Assembly: GCA_015179025.1 (NCBI GenBank)
Contig: WHUX01000048.1
Span: 186,001 to 250,000 of the forward strand
DNA from: Terfezia claveryi
Lineage: Eukaryota; Ascomycota; Pezizomycetes; Pezizales; Pezizaceae
Reading direction: 5' to 3'
DNA: 64,000 nt
Below, piece by piece: positions 1-10,339 of this stretch. The translations under genes and the position numbers were made by a program. The number at the start of each line of letters is the position of its first letter. Within the stretch, counting starts at the first letter, position 1. The notes beneath the pieces were generated by a model. That model was not told where the DNA came from, ran no database searches, and worked only from the letters and a program-made list of their open reading frames with translations.

Positions 1-3000
1 TGTATTATATTACGTACCTACCAGCAATCAACCATAAGTTTCAAGCGTAGCATGTTTTTGAGGGGTGCAATACATTCCGCGCAGCGCGGACTGACAGCGC
101 GGAATCTAAAGTTTACCATCACAACAAACAATCGGTGAAACAGAACAGTGACTGGAAAATGTTTCTCGCCAATGCAGGCAGATCCAGATCCATAATTTCG
201 CCACCTACAGAAGACTAGGGTCTCAAAGTTGGTGAATATGTACTTGCAGGTGCAGAATCGCTGGGGATGGTTCAGAAGTGTAATTGTATCATAGATAGTC
301 CTTTATTGGATCCTTCCAGTTCATCTTGCAAATCCCTAGCTATAGAGAAAAACCAGAAAATACGAACCGGAATTTTCCAAGTTTCCCCGGGGCACCTACA
401 TGCCGCAGGTGAATCTCTGCTTTATGCAAAGTGAAGAGTTTTCCCCGTCAATTGCAGTTGCAGAGTTTTCCCCGTCAATTGCAGTTGCAGAGTTCACGCT
501 GCCCCAGCCGATTCCCCTGAATTCGTCTCACATCCACTCGACCTTAGTCCCTCTTATGAAATCAACGCTGACGTCGTACCTCTCAATAGCTTTCAAGGTT
601 TGCCGACTCAGATTTCTCCTAACTACCCACCAAGAGTCGTATTTGATTCAGAGATGAATGATTAAATTTGATTATGATCGAACTAAAAGGACTGCATAGT
701 ATTTGGATATATATCATGAAGCATAGGTATCTAACTATCTAATATAACAATAAACACACAACCCGTCAAACCAACCAACACTTCTGGAAATTGCGATACT
801 CCCCCCCCCTCCTCAATTAAACCCTCTGGGGTTCCAAGCAACCACAACTAAAGTTCCCACTAGCAATGGAAACATACCTCCCTGATCTCTCAAGGATGGT
901 GGGCCAACCTAGCGTATCATACTGCAATACCTCCATTTCCCCCAATCTCTGCCAGAGGCAATCACACATAACCTCCAGTGAATCATCATGCCTTATGCAC
1001 AATGATTCACATCTCACTGTGTATGCACGATAATTCACATCTCACCAACATTGTCTTTGTTGACCTGATGCTACGTCTCCATTCTCACAACCCTCTCCCA
1101 TTTGCTGCCACATCTCCCTCGATAACCATGGCTCTATCATGCCCCCTATGTATTCTCCGTAAAGTAGCCATTAATCATAGTAAAAGCTTGCTTCATTGAC
1201 TTTGACTTCCACCAATTACACTCTCTCTATTCTAGTTTTTCCCCCTTCCCAATTTTTTCCGCCGTTCCTTTAATTGCTTCTGCTCCCTATAATATGTTGT
1301 ATCTTTCTCGTACTCCAATCCTAGCGTGTCCTTTGCAATATTTCTCTATACAGAATTTCCCTTTACTCAAGTATTTAAATATGTTCGCAATCGTTATAGC
1401 TAGCCTCGGCCTGAGGCTTTTGGCAAATCATTTTCTATGTGCAGGATTCACATCCTTCCCCTTCCTTTACCCTCTTGTCGCCGTACCAATCTGCTTGCAG
1501 TTTTCCTCACGTGCTCGTCATGCCCTCCTCGCAAATACTACCGATCGAGTATAAACGTCAGGCCTGGCAATTTGAAAGGCCTAACGTGTTTCGGTCTCGT
1601 CTGGTCGTACGGCGTACCACCACTTTTTAATAGAAAACAGGCTGCCTGCGCTCTGCTATGAACGATCATGCTCTCCTTTCAAGATTGCCATTTATTTCCA
1701 TTCCTTTGTCCTCGACCCTGACCATATGTGAATTCTTAAATACCTTTTTAAACATATGTGTGAGCGACCTAATTTACTTGAGCTCATAATACCAACACTC
1801 GCACACTTGTGCTCATGGGTAGCGACCTCATGTATATATTTCTGCAGTATCTGCGGTATCTGCCTTACTTTATTCTTAAGCAATTCTATAAAGCAATTCA
1901 ATACGTACATCGTCACAGGTTCAACGCAACATACTCCAACACACAGCCGCACCGCGACATTTTCTACCGCTCTCACCGTAATCTCAGTTGCAGAATTTAA
2001 TGGCGGTATTTAGATCACTTTCATTCACCCCCTAGGTTCCGCTCCATCTCAAAGCGCAATTGACACATTTTCTTGTACTGCTCGTTCAAGATTTGCATAC
2101 AATAAGTAGCAAATCTCGGTTGACCTTTTGAAAGTAATGCCTAACAACCAATTCAAGTAGATGGTATGTAACTAACAAGGACTACCTTAAAGCATACCTC
2201 GGAGATCCAAATTTAAAGCCCCAACAGGTGACTTGCAAGCTATTATGTTACGATGGAAAGTAGAAAATGAATATGATCTATGCAATAATACACTATATTT
2301 TATTGTTGGCAGAAATAATAATGAGAAATGAGTAGTTTTGAAGCATTATGTCTTTGATCTTATTGCACATGTTTATCATACTTTACTACATGCAGAAAAG
2401 GAACAAGACTTATGGTTCTATTAACGAGAGGTATTATGGAATACTGGAAGTGAAGTATGAAGTTTGATTGAACAAGTGGAGGTTTGAGAAAGCGGAGGTT
2501 TGAGCTTTTGTATTGTATAAATAATAGACTCGATTTCCATGCACTTTGCCTTCATACATTACCCAGAGTACACATATACGCCATTCCAGAATGGACTGAA
2601 TATTCAGCAACAGACCAGAACATCTATACAAATCTCTACCTCTTTTGTTCCTTGTTCATTGTGTGAAGTCTCCTTAACTGAACCTATTTGATTCACGCTG
2701 CCACAAAACCGTTCAACATGCCTGTCCATTTACGTTTATTGATATCCTTTAGTGGTCATACCACCTTTATAACACCTCCAGTGTTTTCCATGCTGGTTCA
2801 TATGCTACAGGGAAATACATTATTCTAGTCTAGCCTACATATAGATACATATCCCACGCCTCAGAAGTTGCATTCTAAGCCCGCCATAGTGGTACTAAGA
2901 ATCTAGAATGATATTCACGTGACCTCAGCGATCGGCGAAGCCTGTTGAAAATCTACAGGGACAATGAGTGCAGCGGAAGATTGTATTGCTTGTCTCTATT

Positions 3001-3050
3001 GTATGATTATAATCGATATAGACAGGAGTTTTGAGTGGTTTAAATAAAAC
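1..3050. other. Gene-free AT-rich stretch
   Basis: I see no supportable gene here. Open frames are short, lack coding-like composition and overlap on both strands. The only structure noted is a perfect 27-bp tandem duplication at 435-488 and a C-run at 801-809. Confidence 0.6.
435..488 (+). repeat. 2 x 27-bp tandem duplication
   Basis: Two adjacent copies of a 27-bp unit beginning AGAGTTTTCCCCGTC, followed by the start of a third. They stay open in one frame, giving a repeated EFSPSIAVA peptide, but nothing else supports a gene. Confidence 0.8.
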
Positions 3051-3059
3051 CACTGAGCA

Positions 3060-3215
3060 AGAGACTGTGACAGCAATAGTATAGTAGACAGCAGACAGCG
3101 ATAGCAGACAATAGCGACAGCAGACAGTAGTGACGGCAGACAAAGAATAGCTGTGAACAAAGAAGGCGTGCAGAACAAAGTAAGGTATGCAGAACAAAGG
3201 ATAATAAAGAACGAA
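3060..3215 (+). repeat. Imperfect purine-rich GCAGACA/GCAGAACAAAG repeats
   Basis: Irregular repeats of GCAGACA and GCAGACAG pass into GCAGAACAAAG-type units. The low complexity explains the overlapping Cys/Leu-rich frames on the minus strand, which I do not regard as genes. Confidence 0.6.
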
Positions 3216-3609
3216 GCATTGAACAATCAAGTTGATCTTCCGTGATCGGCATTAGCAATATTCGTAAGCATATTCCAACAAAGCCACATCTCAATAGTTA
3301 TATTGTCGCTTTATTACTCGACTTAAGGGCAATTACCAGAGTGGATACAATATATTGGCATAGGGCAATATAGAATGATTATAGATGACTCGTTACAAGC
3401 ATATCCTGCGGACTGGGGAAATATGCTTATAACCAATATATGCTTATATCAAGAGAAAACTAAAACAATGGAATAAAGCTAGTGTGGAGGTAGGAAAGAC
3501 GCAGAATGAAAACATGAACAGATAGAAGAGGGAAAGCAGATACAGTACAAACAAGAGGGTGTCAGCAGGAGGAGGAGAAGGTTTTAGAAGGACTCAAAAA
3601 GTCAGTGAT

Positions 3610-3850
3610 CCTGCGCCGAACATGCTAATGCCTCTAGAAGCTCGATACCTCTTTTCTCACGAGTGATTTGCGACGTTTGAGTTCTTTATCTGGATCCTCT
3701 GATTCAAACCAGCCCTTAATATTTGGCCACGTAGTACCTAGATTGCATAGTTCTGATACTTGTCGCTCATGCTCAGACCATGTTTGACACTGCAGAGGAC
3801 AGTAACCCCAGAGGATGTGGAGAGCTTTGAGAAGAAGCCGTTAGAGATGC
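3610..3850 (-). pseudogene. Transposon-derived protein remnant (C-terminal piece)
   Basis: The minus strand translates to an open segment containing HILWGYCPLQCQTWSEHERQ followed by a lysine/arginine-rich tail ending at a TAG near 3622. The segment upstream is in frame but has a TAA at about 3842. The Leu-Trp-Cys-Pro stretch and the W..H.R pattern recall the C-terminal tail of fungal transposon polyproteins (LINE tails have H-h-h-x-x-C-P). I cannot assign the class with certainty. It lies among other decayed elements and has no start or stop of its own, so it is a relic. Confidence 0.4.
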
Positions 3851-4157
3851 TCTTCGATATTCTATAGGTAGCGTATAAAATTGTTCAGCGTTGGAGTATA
3901 AAGTGATAGGTTACATGGTGACTAAGCCAAAATTTTCTAGTCACGAAATTCTGCTTATTTACTATATGGGACCAGTGGAGGTATACTTGTTACCAATATA
4001 TGCTTATGTCAGGTATGATTGTAACAAGAGACATCTGTAGTACAGGCTGTTCTGTGCCAGTCTGTATAGGAAGTATCTAAGCCAAAAAGTGAAGTCCCTA
4101 GGTCACTACTTCGCCTGTAGAAGGTCTAGAAGGTCTGGTGCATGACCTTGTTATTCG

Positions 4158-4285
4158 TCATGACTGTGAACAAGAGAAGAGAAGAAAAGGTGGATCCGAA
4201 GGTTTTAACCTTACGGATCCACTAGGTCAACTATCTGATGACCAGATCGAGTAAGTTGGTAGTGTTGTCACATGTCCTTTCACCT
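4158..4285. repeat. Direct repeat, copy 1 (LTR-like)
   Basis: This runs from GAACAAGAGAAGAGAAG to TGTTGTCACATGTCC. It matches a second copy at about 5430-5688 in the same orientation: both share the purine-rich start, GGTGGAT, the CCTTACGGATCCACTA block and the TGTTGTCACATGTCCTTTCA end. Same-orientation terminal repeats about 1.1 kb apart fit a small LTR-type or TRIM-like element, but no primer-binding site or polyprotein is recognisable. Confidence 0.45.
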
Positions 4286-4489
4286 CCCCCCAACACTACA
4301 AATATGGAAAGTATATCACAAAGCAGATTATCCTATAATAATAACAGGAAAAAAATGAATTAAAGCAAAAAAAAAGAGAGCAAAAAATTAGGCTAATCAA
4401 GAACTCGACTATCCCCACAAGCACTCATATACATATTTTTTTGATTTGCGGATCTGTGCATTGACTTTGTGAGAAGTTCAAAATTTAAA

Positions 4490-4650
4490 AGTCTTGAAGT
4501 TAGCAAAAATGATTAGCATAAAGTCTTGGAAGTCAGGCATAATAGAAGGGTCTTTGCAGAAGTCAGGTATAATAGAAGTTTTTTTTTTTTTTTTTTTTCC
4601 AGAAGTCTTTGAGAAGTCAGGTATATAATAGAGGTATATAATAAAAGTCA
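4490..4650. repeat. Imperfect GAAGTCAGG(C/T)ATAATAGAAG repeats with a poly-T tract
   Basis: About three copies of a roughly 26-bp unit (GAAGTCAGGTATAATAGAAG and variants) surround a long uninterrupted T run beginning near 4580. This lies inside the LTR-like bracketed region. The T run could be a retroposition scar, but I found no flanking target duplication. Confidence 0.5.
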
Positions 4651-5420
4651 GACAACGGAAATACCGTATCGAAGAGTAAATTCGATCCGCCAGTTTTGAG
4701 TGTTGCCAGAGCGTTAAGGACACAGAACGTGGTTGGAGTAGTAAGTGCGTTGACACTTCCACAGCGGCAAGTAGGTATAGAACAGTAGAACAGTAACGAT
4801 GTGGTGGTATTTGACATAGCTGTACCGTGCGTCGATCCGGAAGTCAATTGTCTCGGAGCTGCTTGATACCTTGTAGGTTGACACCTGTTGTTGGGCATTC
4901 TGGACTTGTGTACTAATCAGTATATTATCTAAATAATCACTTTCTGCTCTGCTGCAAACGGTTGTTGAGAAATTAGGTCTATGGTCAGCAGGCCACTTCT
5001 TGCAGCACGTAGAGAGTATTTTCCACGCGTGAATACCGGTACCTGTTCTCGCATTAGCGCATAGACGAGCTTGATCTCGTTCACAAGATAATGAATCAGG
5101 GAACGAGCATGATGCTGTTGTTTGTTCCATGCAGCCCTTTCTTCAACATGCATCATAGCTGGAATATCCTCGTGCATGACATCCAAGGTCTTTTAAAATC
5201 AGCAACGAACGCATGTCATCAGCCCAGTCTTGATAGTTGGTGTCATTGGGCCCGATGATCTTCGTCACATCTACTCCATTGGAGTTCGGCATTTTTCAAG
5301 TAGAGGGAATAGCAAATCTGCAAAAAGGTCAAGTTTAATGCTAGGTACTGTAGATAAGGGAGAAGAGATAGACGTAGACGATCAGAGGCCAGCACAAGAA
5401 GATTTTAAGGAGAGAGAGTA
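4650..5420. other. Interior of LTR-like element, decayed
   Basis: Several medium open frames overlap on the minus strand (4714-5130, 4929-5186), and one short plus-strand frame (5230-5421) ends in an acidic KGEEIDVDD tail. None shows a domain I recognise. The position between the two direct repeats suggests transposon residue rather than a host gene. Confidence 0.4.
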
Positions 5421-5429
5421 GCGAAAAAG

Positions 5430-5688
5430 AACATGAGAAGAGAAGAAAAGGTGGATTTCCGATAATCTGGCTTGCACTAGCTCCACCCGGATTTCTGGGT
5501 GGCTCCTCATGGCCCCCCTGATGGGGCCGTATAGGAGTAACAAGTATTTAAAAAAAAATTAAAAAAATATTAAAAAAGCCTTGCACTAGCTTTCGGTAGA
5601 CTGAGGCTTTAGCCTTACGGATCCACTACTATCGTCTAAACTATCTAATGCTCAAAAAGGTGGTGTTGTCACATGTCCTTTCAGCCTG
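5430..5688. repeat. Direct repeat, copy 2 (LTR-like), interrupted by a LINE tail
   Basis: This is the second copy of the 4158-4285 repeat. It is longer because a 97-bp LINE 3' fragment (5483-5579) and its target duplication interrupt it. After the insertion the repeat resumes with CCTTACGGATCCACTA and ends at TGTTGTCACATGTCCTTTCA. Confidence 0.45.
5483..5579 (+). mobile_element. Severely 5'-truncated LINE (3' tail only)
   Basis: A 97-bp insertion flanked by a 12-bp direct repeat, CTTGCACTAGCT, at 5471-5482 and 5580-5591. It ends in an A-rich tail. Its body matches the 3' UTR of the LINE at 36734-42672: GGCTCCTCAT, a hairpin, ATAGGAGTA, CAAGTATTTAAA. This is the usual product of target-primed reverse transcription that stopped early. 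It landed inside a sequence resembling the TAGTCTGG micro-element (AATCTGGCTTGCACTAGC). Confidence 0.85.
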
Positions 5689-5740
5689 CAGCTGTTAGGT
5701 GACAAAGTTTTGGAGGATTGCCAAGTGCTGGAGCGTGCGC

Positions 5741-5792
5741 CAGTCTGGTCCGTGCCGAGGCAACCCAGAGGTAATCGTGTGCCAACCAGACA
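5741..5792. mobile_element. Micro-MITE-like inverted repeat (TAGTCTGG family)
   Basis: The left end CAGTCTGGTCCGTGCC and the right end GTGTGCCAACCAGACAG are inverted over about 52 bp. The ends carry the family signature AGTCTGGT…ACCAGACT. There is no coding capacity. The flanks do not show a clean TA pair, so this copy is divergent. Confidence 0.5.
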
Positions 5793-6554
5793 GTATCGTA
5801 TATAATAAAGAGACTGGACATAGTCTGGGCTGGCATAAGGACATGGACCTAACTCCTAACTGCTTAGCAACCCGTCTTGAACCGTACATAGTCTCGTGCA
5901 CTTGAACCCTCATTCTCTCGAGTTTGCCGTTGCATACTTAAGATAAGGCTCTCAAGCCGAATTCTCTTGTGTAAGACTTCCGTTTTTTCTCTGCTTGCTT
6001 GACTTGACGTTAAGGATGTTGACCTGCGATGTCGTAGAGCGGGCGCACTCGTACCACACCGGTAGTTCATTCCGAATTAGCTATTACGTACTGACAGTTT
6101 CAGACCGTGATCTGTCTTGTTCTCCCTAACCTGCCTTGTTTTGTGTCGTTTGGTCGACGTCGGAGACAGGTACTGCATCAGCTGCAGCGGCAGTTTTGCG
6201 ACAAGGGCCTTATTTCTGCAAAGGAATGTCTCGAGCTGTAGAAGTTCACAGACAGCTTGTGTAACATGCATCCTCGACCACGATGCAGTGTATGTGTGCG
6301 ACCGAGCAAATCGGAAGAGCCCTTGTCATTTGTACTAGGTACCTAGCAACTCTGGGCAAATTGATAGGTACTGTAGGTAATTAGTCAACTTGCGGATTTT
6401 GATTATGCAGCAGTGAGGTTTCAAATCCAGTACCGGGGATCCAAGCAGCAGGGCTCGAATGTGCACCATATGTAAGTAGTTCTCGAGCAGGGTTGCAGTC
6501 ACAAAAGGTAGTAGCGGGGCTTTCAGCAGCGCCCTGACTAACAGCGGGGTCTGC

Positions 6555-6597
6555 TAGTCTGGTTGGCACAAGCCCCTCGGTAGAGGGGGGTCTGTAA
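6555..6597 (+). mobile_element. Micro-MITE-like element
   Basis: Starts with the full family terminus TAGTCTGGTTGGCACAAGC, continues into a small hairpin CCCCTCGGTAGAGGGG, and ends GGTCTGTA. The same terminus-plus-hairpin arrangement recurs at 26127-26160. Confidence 0.55.
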
Positions 6598-7059
6598 TAC
6601 TCGCAGCTTCGGCAGCAGCATCCACCCGGTATCAGCACATATGCTAGCATATATATTTGCATACATAGACACATACCTTCTCCTACAGAAGTTGGATATG
6701 TGCAAGACGTTGTTTTTAAGCTCTATTGCTTCCACGACATACCTTCTGTACCTGCCCGGACTACCCGGATTACGTTTTCGATGTAAATATATTCTACCGG
6801 TCCAGCCTACTTGCCTACGACGTGACTTTATCATAAATAGAATCTTATTAGACGAAAGATGCGAGATTTCCGGACGTGTCAATGGTGTGTAGTGCCAGCC
6901 AGACTAACATATATACCTATATGAGCTGCTATGAATTCATATATGAATGACCTATTACGTTAACAAACCCCATTGTTCTTTGCTAACTACGCGGCAGTGT
7001 CTTAAAAGCCTGCTACGAAGACGCCAAGATTAGCTAGAAAACTTGCGGTGCCGGCGACT

Positions 7060-7099
7060 TAGTCTGGTTGCACAGCCCTCCTCCTGTGATTCAGACTGA
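7060..7099 (+). mobile_element. Micro-MITE-like element (CCCTCCTCCTGTG subtype)
   Basis: TAGTCTGGTTGCACAG is followed by CCCTCCTCCTGTGA and a degenerate inverted end TTCAGACTGA. The core matches the reverse complement of the complete copy at 54318-54363. Confidence 0.6.
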
Positions 7100-8167
7100 C
7101 ATCTGAATTTAATTCCATAAAACAACGGCCCAACCAGCGAGCCATTCAATTCATTATGCAACATACAATGCACCGGCCACTACACTACCCAATATCGATA
7201 CTCCAAAAAAGATCTATGACTGTACTTGCCATAAGAGAAGCTATCCTGAGGGAAGAACGACAAATTCTATTCAAGAAGGATCCAACACAACTAGCAATTT
7301 CCAACCTAGGCCCCCCGATATTGTTATCTCCCAAGCCCAACAAGATCCTTTACGTTCCAAATTGTCCTACCTGTGGCCGGAACCCACATACAGAAAAGCA
7401 GGGTTGGAACAAACATTCTCAAAGGGCACCAGAGTGGTGTAAATAGAAAGACAATAGGTACATAAACAAAATACCACTCATGCTGACATCTCAATAAGAA
7501 TAAATATTCTTAATGGGACCAGATAAATTATCTGGCAGCAGATTAGATCATTTCTTTTCCTGAGGACGCAGAAGAATGCTATTATACTCGACACCAACCA
7601 CAACATGACAAGGATGATGAATTTCTATTACTTTCCTAATTTTTCAATTTTCTTTCGCGATCAATGGAGGGAGAATTGTATTCAACCAGGGGAGGTTGTA
7701 TTTTTTTTTATTCTTTTTTATTTCTTTTATTTTCTAAATTTTTAAAAACAAAATATGTGCCATGTCCTTATTATTACTTTTTTATCGTATGTTATTATCA
7801 TGCCTAGTCTGAAGGGAGGTGATGGTTACCCTTCCCTAATGGATTAGTTAGACATGTGCGGACTGGGCATCTGCCTTACCGGTAGATAGAGCTCTGCCGA
7901 CTTCATGTCTCCGACACACGATCGGAAGAGAATAAAGGAATCTACGATTTTTGAGTATCCCCCTGCATGCCGCAGGTGGACTTTCTGAAAGGAAACTGGC
8001 CCCAACTATGTGAAATTTGAATGGTCACTAGGCTTAATGTAGTGGACAAGGGCGAGAGGTGCCAACCAGACTATCACATGTCTAGAGGCATGTTACCCCT
8101 TTGTTACTCTCAGCCGTTTGCTGCTTGCCTTACGATGCTTTCAAAATAAAAACTAGCTTAGCACGGA

Positions 8168-8214
8168 TAGTCTGGTTGGTACGGATACTTGCCTTGCAGT
8201 TGCCAACCAGACCC
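8168..8214. mobile_element. Micro-MITE-like hairpin element
   Basis: Left end TAGTCTGGTTGGTAC, right end GTTGCCAACCAGACCC. Inverted repeats of about 13 bp flank only about 20 bp of interior. The complete element is 47 bp and could fold into one hairpin. Confidence 0.65.
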
Positions 8215-9329
8215 TTGCATTGGTGCTTGCGGCTGCACTGGCTGCGAAACTTCACACGGGAATACCCTTGCTGGCGCCAATATGGCATGCATCTTCTGCT
8301 TACCCTCACATTAGCAATGTTTCACTCCCAACCACTGATATTCAGCACCAATCGTTGTACGTAAAAAAAAAAATTATCTCCTCCTATAACTAAGTACAAC
8401 ACTATCACGACTGTAGTTGCCCCTGGTTGACCTCAAATGTATACTTCTCATGAGCCAGTAGAGTCAACCGTGTCAAGTGTGTTCACCCTCCGGAATACAC
8501 TAACACCGAGAACTCAATACCCGATTAATTCCAAATCCTCCAAGACCCAAATCTTTGGTTCGCACCTAAATGTCTAGATTCTCTCCCACTCCATAGCCTC
8601 TTACAAAAGCCACAAACGAACTGTGAACGCATTCCCAACTTCAACAGTGCCCAGTAGCTAAGGCATACTGCCTTCAGATAGTCGATAGGTATTGACACCA
8701 GGAACTTCTAGCTCAACATGCATTCAACATTAACCTGTCTTGGAGCCACTACCCTCATCACCGGTAAAGCTCAGTTATCCACCAGCTGATGCCATAGACT
8801 CTTGCCAACAGTCGACAGGTTCCTGCTTAGGTCTCCCGAGGATTGTGGATCAAATTTTTATCCAGTGTAAGATGCTCTCAGTATGAGCAGTGACAATGAA
8901 ACATGTTTCCTATGTGTGAAAAGTTGCCTCCCTAGTTCGGGTCATAGTTGCTAAGTTTAAAGTTATGAATGGTATGATAGCCACTTTCGAGTCAAGTTGG
9001 CTTCTAACCTATCAGTCAAGCATCAAATTCTAAATGTCTTGAGCTCATGTCAATACCTGCATTGACTACATTTGTTCTGCCTCACTTTGTTTCACAATGA
9101 TATATATTATTTCTCACTCTGCGGACAAAATTTACCTTCCCTTCCATTGAACTGTCTTCTTTCCCGCAACATAATTATGTTAGTCGGAGGATATATTGAG
9201 TTTCTTATCACTTTGTTCCACAAGCGACTTCCGTTTTAGGTCTCTCTTAACACTTGTTAAACTAGTCTGGTTTAGCGTCTAATCAACTACTTAGTCTGGT
9301 AACGTTAAACTCATTCGAGCATCGTTACA

Positions 9330-9460
9330 CAGCGGCCGTTGGTAGTGGCCGTTGGTAGTGCCGTTGATAGTGGCGTTGGCTAAAACAACACACCGGTGTT
9401 AATGACGGTGTTAATGATGGTGTTAATAATGATATTAATGACTTGGTGTTAATGACCAGG
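9330..9460 (+). repeat. Short tandem repeats (GGCCGTTGGTAGT; GGTGTTAATGA)
   Basis: About four imperfect copies of a 13-14-bp GGCCGTTGGTAGT unit are followed by about five imperfect copies of an 11-12-bp GGTGTTAATGA unit. No element ends are visible. Confidence 0.6.
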
Positions 9461-9948
9461 AGGAAGTCTCTGAACTCTAGAAATTTCAGGGGGCTGTGGA
9501 TTGAATTAGGTTTGAGTGTTCAAATCAAATACTATACGTTTTGAACTCGAGTTCTATACGAACAAAGATGTCCTCTTAAAGAACAGAGAGAAAAGATACA
9601 AATTTAGGTTGCATGAAAGTCTTATTTTCCGTTTGCCTCACAGCCTGAGTGGAATAGAAATGTTACAATATGCGTGAAACAGTATGGAAAGTAGAAAGTA
9701 TTCACCCGCTAAACTGATCTAATTTGAGAAAATGAAAACAGGAACATTAGGTTATATCCAAATCACCAAAGCCTCCAACCTGCAGCTACTGAGTGAAGTA
9801 CATGCGTGAAAAAAAAGCAGTCATGACACAAAACAGTAATTACCGACTGAAAATTACAAGAAAGCTGCCTCAGATTCGCCAAAGATAGAGTCTAGCATTA
9901 ATCATATACATATAACATGACTTGTATCCCCATAGTGTACATAGGTCT

Positions 9949-10326
9949 TCACCATGTAGCATCCCAAAGTAGGGAATACGTTGGGCCTCCATCCCTTGGA
10001 GGCTCTACAAGATACCTTTGCAAGGCAATTGACAATCCTGGTCCCCCACCTGCCTGTCCATCGGCACATTCAACTGAAGACGTTGAGAGTAAACGCGATG
10101 CCGGGTTATCGGAAAAAGGTTGGATTGGGGTGGTAGTTCTTAAGATGCTTTTCTCGATAGTTGGCCATGGGATTCCTGATGGCTCCGCACCAGCTTCCTT
10201 GGCGTGACCCACACTTGTGCTTGTAGTGTGGATAGATCTGCGTAACGAATTGGAGTTTGTTTCAATGTCTCCCATTAGGTGCGCGTTGCGGGTAGAGTCA
10301 TCCACCGCAGTATATTTCTTAGCCAT
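9949..10326 (-). CDS. Small protein with C-terminal YL-EP-RDGG-Y motif (family member A)
   Basis: A 125-residue open frame starting at MAKKYTAVDD. I chose this ATG because a polypyrimidine tract ending TTTTTTTTGCAG, a good splice acceptor, lies 7 nt upstream; the in-frame codons beyond it would be intron. The first about 95 residues are Ser/Thr/Pro-rich and look disordered, with no signal peptide or membrane segment. The last 30 residues hold QRYLVEPPRDGGPTYSLL, nearly identical to the end of the protein at 49791-50066 and related to segments at 17139-17723 and 31381-31935. I do not recognise the family and assign no function. The recurrence of the motif at unlinked sites is the main evidence that it is coding. 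It could be a truncated relative of a longer protein. Confidence 0.55.
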   Translation of the reverse strand: MAKKYTAVDDSTRNAHLMGDIETNSNSLRRSIHTTSTSVGHAKEAGAEPSGIPWPTIEKSILRTTTPIQPFSDNPASRLLSTSSVECADGQAGGGPGLSIALQRYLVEPPRDGGPTYSLLWDATW

Positions 10327-10339
10327 TAGTTTCCTGCAA

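Larger units (their letters stand above)
5793..9940. other. Gene-free stretch rich in micro-elements
   Basis: No gene is supported over about 4.1 kb. It holds micro-element copies or ends at 6555-6597, 6890-6905, 7060-7099, 8058-8073, 8168-8214, 9263-9274 and 9292-9299, an AT-rich block at 7680-7800, and short tandem repeats near 9330-9460. A 96-codon frame at 7156-7446 has a CPTCG motif but no other support. Confidence 0.6.

Noticed and set aside
7156..7446. 96-codon frame with CPTCGRNPHTEKQGW
   Set aside because: One C-x2-C motif is not enough. There are no intron signals or homologous frame, and the surroundings are transposon debris.
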